From assembly GCA_018985235.1 (NCBI GenBank), contig JADGIG010000222.1, forward strand, positions 1-12,322: a DNA stretch of 12,322 bases, given 5' to 3'. The notes beneath the pieces are model-generated. The model was given only the letters and a program-made list of their open reading frames with translations, searched no databases and was not told the DNA's origin. Shown here piece after piece: positions 7,222 to 12,322 of the stretch. This stretch comes from Sanchytrium tribonematis (lineage: Eukaryota; Sanchytriomycota; Sanchytriomycetes; Sanchytriales; Sanchytriaceae). The translations under genes were made by a program, and so were the position numbers. Every line of letters starts with the position of its first letter. The first letter of the stretch is position 1.

Positions 7222-7608
7222 TTACTTTCCGCGAACCCATTTTTTGAATCTGTAATATCTTTCAATACTGACGACAGCCAGAATAATATTAATTCCGAGT
7301 GCTAATCCAAAAATGACATTCATTCGTTGATTTATACCGACTAGATCCAGTTTAGTGGCCAAATTAGTAAGAGACATGGCCCATAGCAGGCCTAAGAACC
7401 CAATATTGAGAAATGTAAAGATCAAATACGTGTAGAAACAAAATATGGTGTATTTTGGAGACTTCTTCACTAAATTTGAGATGCCTAACAAACAGCCAAA
7501 TAATCCAAATATACAGCTATACAGCTGCAGATACATACATATAGCATAAAACAAGATCACAATAGTAAATAAAAAACATAATACGAGTCTAGGAGAGAGA
7601 CATTTCAT
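7222..7608 (-). CDS. Small four-helix membrane protein of unknown function
   Basis: A 128-residue protein starting at ATG 7608 (MKCLSPRLVLCFLF). There are four hydrophobic segments, at about 6-28, 32-45, 52-80 and 95-115, and a basic C-terminus (RYYRFKKWVRGK). The pattern in helix 2 (LYSCIFGLFGCLLG) followed by a basic loop (NLVKKSPK) resembles small MARVEL-like tetraspan proteins that are common and uncharacterised in early-diverging fungi; I cannot name a family. It is the last of three minus-strand genes and follows the first TPR gene by 33 bp. I considered p22phox (the partner of NADPH oxidase) because of that neighbourhood but saw no matching motif. Confidence 0.65.
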   Translation of the reverse strand: MKCLSPRLVLCFLFTIVILFYAICMYLQLYSCIFGLFGCLLGISNLVKKSPKYTIFCFYTYLIFTFLNIGFLGLLWAMSLTNLATKLDLVGINQRMNVIFGLALGINIILAVVSIERYYRFKKWVRGK

Positions 7609-7641
7609 TTTCAAGCCACTTTTTTAAAAAAACCAAATAAA

Positions 7642-8196
7642 TCAATCTTTATTTAGTTTATATGCTTGAGTGTGCTTAAATAATACAAGCTCATTTGATA
7701 AATAAGGAAGCCTTAGTACAACTTCTTCGAGATCGTGCTTAAAATTAGGTAAAAGTTGTTGAATCTGAAAATCCTGAAATCCTGCTTTAAAATAGCAATA
7801 TACGAGGTTCTCATAAACGTGATTAATATTAATAATGACAGGTAGTCCCAATGGATTATAATTTATGGATTTGCAGTGTCTAAATGAGCGTAGACACTTG
7901 CCATAATATGAAAGTGAATTTTTGTAATCCTTCAATTTTTGGTACATTAAGGCATAAAAGTAGTACCCTATAGTCAGATATGGATCCATTTTAAGGCATG
8001 ATTGGAAATAGTGATGTGCCATTTCGTAATTACCTAATCGGAAGAACAAAATTCCGATATTAAAACAAACCTTCGAATTTAATTTCATGTTCATGTACGA
8101 CTCAATCGCCATTTCGTATTCTTTTTCTTGGATATATTTTCTCGCTTCATGGGTTAGAAATGCGCAATTGGATATACGATTAGAAATTCGCTTCAT
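7642..8196 (-). CDS. NoxR/p67phox-like TPR protein, copy 1
   Basis: A 184-aa protein made almost entirely of TPR-type helical hairpins. Landmarks shared with the N-terminal TPR domain of p67phox and fungal NoxR are EKEYEMAIESY, then KVCFNIGILFFRLG (the conserved F/YNIG helix), a Y-Y-x-F-A-L-x-YQKL helix, and a final LRSFR followed by INY-x-x-LGL. In p67phox this last loop holds Arg102 and Asn104, which contact Rac. Here the Arg is kept and the Asn position reads Cys by my alignment. No PB1 or SH3 domain follows. The end (LSNELVLFK) is shared with copy 2 and may correspond to the activation-domain start. The likely role is a regulator of an NADPH oxidase. The protein has diverged from copy 2 and could be partly degenerate. 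The start is ATG 8196. Confidence 0.65.
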   Translation of the reverse strand: MKRISNRISNCAFLTHEARKYIQEKEYEMAIESYMNMKLNSKVCFNIGILFFRLGNYEMAHHYFQSCLKMDPYLTIGYYFYALMYQKLKDYKNSLSYYGKCLRSFRHCKSINYNPLGLPVIININHVYENLVYCYFKAGFQDFQIQQLLPNFKHDLEEVVLRLPYLSNELVLFKHTQAYKLNKD

Positions 8197-8253
8197 TGAA
8201 TGTGCCACAAACCCGAAAGGAGAAAAGCAAGATCACGTTGATTTTAAACCGGC

Positions 8254-8282
8254 CAGCGTGATGGCCGGCGGCCATCACGCTG
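8254..8282. repeat. Perfect 29-nt GC-rich palindrome
   Basis: The arms CAGCGTGATGGCCG and CGGCCATCACGCTG are exact reverse complements of 14 nt with a single G between them. The element is about 70% GC in a strongly AT-rich surrounding. It lies between the stop of TPR copy 2 and the start of TPR copy 1, 58 bp upstream of the latter's ATG. It could be a dimeric factor's binding site, a cruciform or hairpin acting at the end of the upstream transcript, or a remnant of a mobile element. Confidence 0.95.
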
Positions 8283-8331
8283 TTTGTAAGACAGAGGGGA
8301 CAAATAGATCAGTAATAGATTAAAATTTCCT

Positions 8332-9027
8332 TTATTGCGCATATGCATCTTTCTGTTTGACATTGAATAATTTGTGAAAATGGGTCGATTTGTTTTTAGC
8401 AATAATTTTGGAGCCAAAATGACCCATGTACATATGAGTATGGTATGGTTTGCTTCTCTTGCCCTGGAATAACAATAGTTCATTAAAATATACTGGCTTA
8501 ATGAGCATAATTGATTTAAAATCCTTTGGCAAATTTGGATCCAATTGTTTTGCTTCCTTTAACAAATCACACGCATTGCCATAGTTCTCCAACTTATACT
8601 GACATATGGACATGTTCAATAGTACGTCTTTTTTATAAAGTGAAGCATACAATGCAATTTGTTCATATTCAATCACCGAATGTTGTCTCATAGATTTCAA
8701 TGCTTTTTGGTAATAAAAAGTAGCATCCCCATATTCCATCAATTGCTGATGAATCACTGCAAGCATATAATACGCAATACTAAGCCATTCATCCAAAGAA
8801 ACGGCCTTTTTAAAGTATAACTTTGAAATTTCCAAATCTCCCATTTTCTTATACAGAGACCCAATATTGAAATAGACACGACTGTTCATCTTCATTTGCA
8901 AATGCACTTGAATCGCTTGCTCATATTGATGATCCAAAATGTACTCTTTTGCTTTGAATTTCAACATGGCTGCTAATTCGATTTGCTTTTTAATACTTTC
9001 AATTTCAATCATTGAAATGTGCCTCAT
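8332..9027 (-). CDS. NoxR/p67phox-like TPR protein, copy 2
   Basis: A 231-aa protein with the same TPR order as copy 1 and a better match to p67phox/NoxR: HQYEQAIQVHLQMKMNSRVY, FNIGSLYKKMGDLEISKLYF, AYYMLAVIHQQLMEYGDA, then a KALKSMRQHSVIEYEQIAL block that fits the Rac-binding insertion, and a last TPR (LLNMSICQYKLENYGNACDL). In human p67phox the insertion carries Arg102 and Asn104; here the Arg is present and the Asn position is His. After the TPRs, LIKPVYFNELLLFQ and MGHFGSKIIA faintly resemble the oxidase activation region. There is no PB1 or SH3 domain, so the protein is TPR plus a short tail. AATAAA overlaps the stop (CAATAAAGG). The start is ATG 9027; a second in-frame ATG follows five codons later. 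Confidence 0.75.
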   Translation of the reverse strand: MRHISMIEIESIKKQIELAAMLKFKAKEYILDHQYEQAIQVHLQMKMNSRVYFNIGSLYKKMGDLEISKLYFKKAVSLDEWLSIAYYMLAVIHQQLMEYGDATFYYQKALKSMRQHSVIEYEQIALYASLYKKDVLLNMSICQYKLENYGNACDLLKEAKQLDPNLPKDFKSIMLIKPVYFNELLLFQGKRSKPYHTHMYMGHFGSKIIAKNKSTHFHKLFNVKQKDAYAQ

Positions 9028-9412
9028 ATGTCCAATATATATAATTGTTTAGTAAATGAGTTCATTTACACTGCCTAATGAGGTCTAATCACGTGAAATG
9101 AGATGGCACAATTTCTGTTCTAATTGGTCGAGTAAAATGAGCCATATATGACACTCAAGGCATTGCGCATCTGATTACTGTATCATATTATTCTCATTTT
9201 CGAATACGCATTACTCACTTATACACAGATACTCAACTTTAAAATCGTTTTGGCGAATTTGCCATTGAAACAATGTCATGTCCTGAGTGTTGCCATTGTG
9301 TTTTCAATGATGCCATTTTTGCCGACCCATCTGGTCTATTTCCATTACTCCATGACTCACAACCAATTAGTCCTTTTTAAATGTGGATCCACAAATCTTC
9401 AAACATCTCAAA
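9028..9412. promoter_or_regulatory. Divergent promoter region of TPR copy 2 and the 7TM-RGS gene
   Basis: These 385 bp carry TATATATA (9035-9042) just upstream of TPR copy 2, an 8-bp palindrome TCACGTGA (9089-9096), an inverted CCAAT box, and TGACTCA (9353-9359) followed by CCAAT near the 7TM-RGS start. GCCATT occurs three times between 9259 and 9320. A 35-codon ORF (9273-9380) is listed separately. Confidence 0.4.
9273..9380 (+). other. Candidate small or upstream ORF with a Cys-rich start (35 codons)
   Basis: It begins ATG-TCA-TGT and encodes MSCPECCHCVFNDAIF, continuing to a TAA at 9378-9380 that abuts another ATG at 9381. The CPECCHC cluster could bind a metal, or be chance. It precedes the 7TM-RGS coding start (9413) in another frame, so it may act as an upstream ORF limiting translation. 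A 71-nt intron (9300-9370) could join its first nine codons to the receptor, but nothing else supports that. Confidence 0.25.
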
Positions 9413-10502
9413 ATGAATCACATTGAGTCAAATCAAATGTTATTGCTAATAATGTATTTGTTATACGTTATTGTTGGATTAATTTTAGTTCTGATAAATA
9501 GAAACACGCAAATTATGCGAATTCGGTGCACAAATTTAATTTTATTGGAATCTGCTGCTTTTTCGCTTATTGGGCTTTTCATTTGTTTGATGAAATTTAC
9601 AAATATAAGCAAGACCGTTCCATGTGATATATATCAACTGTTCTTCCCTGTGATCATTAGTTTGTCTCTATCATTGCAATTTATAAGAACATGTCGTATT
9701 TATGTGTATTTAATGAAATCTCAAGTTGAGACTCATGCGGGTATATTGTTACGTATTTGTGGATTATTTTGGAACAAGAGAGATGTTTCGAGATTGAAGT
9801 ATCTCGTTCTTTTTGTTTTAAGTTCCTCAATTTGCAGTATTTTGGATTACGTTATTGTCAAATATATTGAAAAAGAACCATGGTCCTTTCGATCCACTTT
9901 GTTAAAAGAAAATTGTGTATTTACAAGTATAAATTAGCTTTCAAATAGTCCATTTAGGATACATTTTAGTGTTTTTGTCATTTTCAATCCAATTTATTCG
10001 ATATTCCATATTTGATGAAAACTATTTGAGTGTACAAGTCATTTGTTTGTCTTTTACATTATTAATGGCTCCATTTGCTTCTATTGTCATTCCTGGGGAA
10101 ATAATTGGGAATTTTATTTTTCTAGAATGTTTTATAGCGCTATTTTATGCTTTGTATTTTCCATTAATCATGTCTCTCAAGGACAAACATATTAAAAAAC
10201 CAGATATTACATTTGATAATGTCATTTTTAATACGCGATTGTTTGAAATTGCAAAACAACTTCATGGAGAAGAAAATATGATATTTTTGCAAGCTATTGA
10301 GAGATACAAGTCAAACATAGTAACAATGGATTACTTGATAACCATGTTCATGAAGCCAACCAGTCCATTTGAACTAAATATTAGCCACGACTTGAGAAAT
10401 GGGATTTTAAATTCGAATGGAAATCAACAATTGGCATATTTGGATCGAATTTGTAATGAAATTAAGTTGCTGGTTGATTTAAATATCATGCCGTATATGT
10501 GA
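9413..10502 (+). CDS. 7TM protein with C-terminal RGS domain, two exons
   Basis: Exon 1 is 9413-9926 and exon 2 is 9949-10502, giving 355 aa. Seven hydrophobic helices run from residue 9 to about 245; helix 3 ends in FIRTCRIYVYL and helix 5 spans the splice junction. The C-terminal ~100 residues match an RGS domain: F-x-IAKQLHGEENMIFLQAIE followed by RYK, later PFELNIS, and the final EIKLLVDLNIMPYM. RGS domains speed GTP hydrolysis by G-alpha subunits, so the protein probably senses a signal or sits at the plasma membrane and damps G-protein signalling. 7TM-RGS fusions are known in fungi, plants and amoebae. The RGS part is short (about 95 versus 120 residues). The first frame ends at a TAG at 9935-9937 inside the intron. 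ATG 9413 is the first in-frame methionine. Confidence 0.8.
9927..9948 (+). other. Micro-intron, 22 nt (31 or 43 nt possible)
   Basis: The donor is GTATAA and the first AG ends at 9948 (...TTCAAATAG). The intron has phase 1 and joins two open frames that are otherwise separated by a TAG. AGs at 9957 and 9969 also keep the frame (31 and 43 nt). The first AG is preferred because it resembles the 19-nt intron in the thioesterase gene and keeps helix 5 longest. Confidence 0.7.
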
Positions 10503-10899
10503 ATATCAATAAATTATAGTGTTTGTTGTCAATTATTTAATTTTAAGATTGTGAAAACCCAAAAAATCTCGGAAACATGGGATTCAATATTAAATAATTG
10601 CAATGTTGATATAAAATCACCACTAATAAATGAAATGAGAATAGTTTCAATCAATTTTTGCACTAAATGTTGCATTCGATGGAACTTAGGGAAACAAAAT
10701 TTAATAATAGAGAATAGAGAATTTTCTTAAAATTTTTCCTACATTTTCCCCCATGAATTACCTTTGAGGAATCTATCTGAGTGAAATTGATTTCTATGTC
10801 CCACACAATTCCTTCAATTATCTGAAATGGTCTGAAATAGTCTGAAAATAGACCCAATTTGTCTGTTTAAATCACATTTGGCACAAACGCCATTACAAA
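10503..10899 (+). promoter_or_regulatory. Intergenic region upstream of the App1-like gene
   Basis: The 397 bp start with the receptor's poly(A) signal (AATAAA, 10508-10513). No gene with a proper start is visible on either strand. The last 80 bp before the App1-like ATG contain a three-copy 10-bp repeat (10821-10850) and a GCCATT eleven bases before the ATG. Confidence 0.4.
10821..10850 (+). repeat. Three-copy 10-bp tandem repeat
   Basis: Copies are TCTGAAATGG, TCTGAAATAG and TCTGAAAATA. The period of 10 bp places each TCTGAAA on the same face of the helix. It sits 50-80 bp upstream of the App1-like start codon, so it may be an array of binding sites. Confidence 0.8.
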
Positions 10900-12090
10900 A
10901 TGCTTTTGATCTGCCTCATGGCATCAATTCCAGTGAGTGAAGCCAAAATCAGCATACGAAAAGCAGCCAAAACTACTTATGGCGATAATCTAAATGGTCC
11001 TTTACTAATACCACACGATGGATTTTATACACCTACGTCCATCATAGTTCATGGTAGAAATGTCGAACTAGCCAAAAATAATAGACGGCTAAGTTTTGCC
11101 ACTATAATAGGACCAGTATTTCCCAAAACTAAAGAATATACCGAGAGAATTGGATTATTTGGAATTAAAGGAGTTTCAGGTCCAGTTCGTTTAAATGAAC
11201 AACACACCATAATTACAGATAATTTAGGTGCTTTCACATATCATTTTAAATCAGATGAAAATTTAGATAAAGGTGAACATTTCCCAAAAGACTCCAATAT
11301 CATTAAAAATCCTAATTCAGAAAGTTCTGATGTAGTTTCTGATGTAGTTTCTGATGCAACAGAGAATCCCAAGCCTAATGAAAATCCAAACGAAAATGTT
11401 GATACTCAATCTGATCCCCCTCGTCCATTTGAAATACCAAAGAAATTCACTATTTACGAATTTAAAAAGACGAAACTTGTGATTAGCGATGTAGATGACA
11501 CATTAAAGGAATCGCACACAAGTAATGGCTTAACTGCTGTGAAATATATTTTCACACAGCCTACAGTCGCATTTGAGACTATGAAGCAAAAACTGGCTGG
11601 AATGAAAAACGATAATGATTTTGTGTATTTATCAGCCAGTTTTAGTCAAACATACCCATTTATTAAGAAATTTCTAGTTGAAAATTACCCACAAGGTCCA
11701 TTATTTCTTAGAACATTCTCAATATTCCAAAAGAAAGCCATTGCCGATTATAAATTCAACAATATCATTAAAATAATTGATTTGACACCAAAACACGATG
11801 AAGTGACACTCATTGGGGATTCTACGCAAGTGGATGCAGAAGCGTATGGAAGAGTTTATGCTGCAATGAAGAATAAGGTCGGGAATAAGAAAACTATCAA
11901 AATAATCATGCACGTTGTTAAAGAGAAACAGAAAAAGAAAGTTGAAAAGAAATTGAGAAAATTAATGGGTGATGAAGCATTTGAATCAAATGTCGAATTC
12001 ATTGACAAGACAACTAGTGGGGAACAAAAAACCAATTTTTGGCGGAAATTAATATCCCGGATATATTCTTCTATAGGTTTAATGATATGA
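10900..12090 (+). CDS. App1-like (DUF2183) phosphatase with signal peptide
   Basis: A 396-aa protein. Residues 1-15 form a signal peptide (MLLICLMASIPVSEA). Residues 16-130 correspond to the N-terminal beta-rich part of App1 proteins. Residues 131-185 are a low-complexity, Asn/Pro/Ser/Asp-rich linker. Residues 186-370 are the catalytic HAD-like domain. The DxDxT motif is VISDVDDTLKES with Asp197, Asp199 and Thr201; further blocks are YLSASFSQTYPFIKKF, YPQGPLFLR and LIGDSTQVDAEAYG. Yeast App1 dephosphorylates phosphatidate to diacylglycerol at actin patches in the cytosol. A signal peptide here points to a secreted or lumenal enzyme, so the substrate may differ. ATG 10900 is the natural start because it directly begins the signal peptide. 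No poly(A) signal is seen until 12133, inside the leader of the next gene. Confidence 0.85.
   Translation: MLLICLMASIPVSEAKISIRKAAKTTYGDNLNGPLLIPHDGFYTPTSIIVHGRNVELAKNNRRLSFATIIGPVFPKTKEYTERIGLFGIKGVSGPVRLNEQHTIITDNLGAFTYHFKSDENLDKGEHFPKDSNIIKNPNSESSDVVSDVVSDATENPKPNENPNENVDTQSDPPRPFEIPKKFTIYEFKKTKLVISDVDDTLKESHTSNGLTAVKYIFTQPTVAFETMKQKLAGMKNDNDFVYLSASFSQTYPFIKKFLVENYPQGPLFLRTFSIFQKKAIADYKFNNIIKIIDLTPKHDEVTLIGDSTQVDAEAYGRVYAAMKNKVGNKKTIKIIMHVVKEKQKKKVEKKLRKLMGDEAFESNVEFIDKTTSGEQKTNFWRKLISRIYSSIGLMI
11326..11356 (+). repeat. 12-bp in-frame tandem repeat inside the App1-like gene
   Basis: TCTGATGTAGTT occurs twice in a row and is followed by a partial third copy (TCTGATG). It encodes SDVVSDVVSD in the flexible linker and probably varies in copy number between strains. 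Confidence 0.85.
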
Positions 12091-12115
12091 TTAAATCTCC
12101 TAGCCTGCTGCGAAA

Positions 12116-12303
12116 ATCCTTATCCTTGAAACAATAAAAATGAATCAAAAATTGCCTGAAGATATTTTAAAATTGATTTTTACCAATGAATTCTTTCCAC
12201 AACAATTGACTAGATTGTTTACAGTGTGTCAATCATGGTCAAAAATAGCCATTCAAATTTATTACTCTAAATTAATTATTCATGAAAATGATGAATTTAT
12301 TGG
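12116..12303 (+). repeat. Right arm of a window-spanning inverted repeat
   Basis: This arm mirrors 1-187 with four substitutions and one extra A before the start codon. It includes a 24-bp leader with AATAAA and the first 54 codons of an F-box gene. After 12303 comparison is impossible because the left copy runs off the window. Confidence 0.95.
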
Positions 12304-12322
12304 GATTTTGAGACATTTGAAT
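12140..12322 (+). CDS. F-box protein, N-terminal fragment (right copy)
   Basis: 61 codons are visible to the window edge, starting MNQKLPEDILKLIF. The F-box spans about residues 5-45, and the visible part ends in FIGILRHLN, which could lead into a leucine-rich-repeat region as in many fungal F-box proteins. The partner would be Skp1 in an SCF ubiquitin ligase. The start codon is only 49 bp after the App1-like stop, and AATAAA (12133-12138) in its leader is also the nearest poly(A) signal for the upstream gene, so the two transcripts may overlap. Half of the four base differences from the left copy are silent. Confidence 0.82.
   Translation, partial: MNQKLPEDILKLIFTNEFFPQQLTRLFTVCQSWSKIAIQIYYSKLIIHENDEFIGILRHLN

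Noticed and set aside
7222-7608. p22phox/NoxD identity for the four-helix protein
   Set aside because: Apart from being next to the TPR genes and hydrophobic, no p22phox motif, such as a proline-rich tail, is present.
8087-8323. Open frame on the plus strand across TPR copy 1 and the palindrome
   Set aside because: It is antisense to the TPR coding region, has no recognisable protein motif, and reads through the palindrome and intergenic DNA.
10663-10857. 64-codon minus-strand frame in the gap before the App1-like gene
   Set aside because: It begins with TTG rather than ATG, has no recognisable motif, and covers the 10-bp promoter repeat.
1-12322. Bacterial or nucleomorph origin, suggested by gene density and tiny introns
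   Set aside because: Poly(A) signals, spliceosomal introns, an F-box, GT32, RGS and ATP synthase subunit f exclude bacteria. Golgi and signalling genes do not fit a nucleomorph, which keeps mainly housekeeping genes.
1-12322. CRISPR arrays, transposase genes or long terminal repeats
   Set aside because: No regularly spaced repeats, transposase motifs or target-site duplications were seen; the inverted repeat arms are F-box coding sequence.

Overview
This window looks like part of a compact, AT-rich eukaryotic nuclear genome. About 13 protein genes plus two gene fragments fit in 12.3 kb. Genes lie on both strands, convergent neighbours are separated by as little as 5 bp, and the two introns I can place are only about 19 and 22 nt. 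All stops are standard. The gene content is opisthokont and most like an early-diverging fungus: a fungal-type ATP synthase subunit f, an Atg27-like protein, a GT32/OCH1-type glycosyltransferase, an App1-type phosphatase, NoxR/p67phox-like TPR proteins and a 7TM-RGS receptor. A rozellid, aphelid or chytrid relative is my guess, not a demonstrated placement; an amoebozoan is a less likely alternative.

Layout. The window is bounded by an inverted repeat (1-187 and 12116-12303). Each arm carries the start of a near-identical F-box gene pointing outwards. Inside, from the left: a secreted or membrane protein of unknown family broken by a -1 frame change (246-1042); a NIP30/FAM192A protein (minus) divergent from an acyl-protein thioesterase whose HGLGD motif is rebuilt by a 19-nt intron; a GT32 glycosyltransferase converging on an Atg27/MRH-type sorting receptor; two tandem paralogous seven-helix membrane proteins; ATP synthase subunit f; and membrane-anchored peptidyl-tRNA hydrolase 2. 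On the minus strand follow a small four-helix membrane protein and two tandem NoxR/p67phox-like TPR proteins. Next come a plus-strand 7TM-RGS protein with a micro-intron and a secreted App1-like phosphatase.

Themes. The middle and right part is rich in signalling genes: two orphan 7TM proteins, a 7TM-RGS regulator of G proteins, and two candidate NADPH-oxidase regulators. No oxidase or G-protein subunit is present, so a functional link is only inference. Two genes belong to the secretory and endolysosomal pathway (GT32, Atg27-like). The rest are housekeeping genes (thioesterase, PTH2, Atp17, NIP30).

Regulatory layout. AATAAA lies at or within about 15 nt of the stop codon in 11 of 13 complete genes, sometimes sharing bases with it, so 3' UTRs must be very short. 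Longer intergenic stretches carry CACGTG and TGA(C/G)TCA sites. The most striking non-coding element is a perfect, GC-rich 29-nt palindrome (8254-8282) between the two TPR genes.
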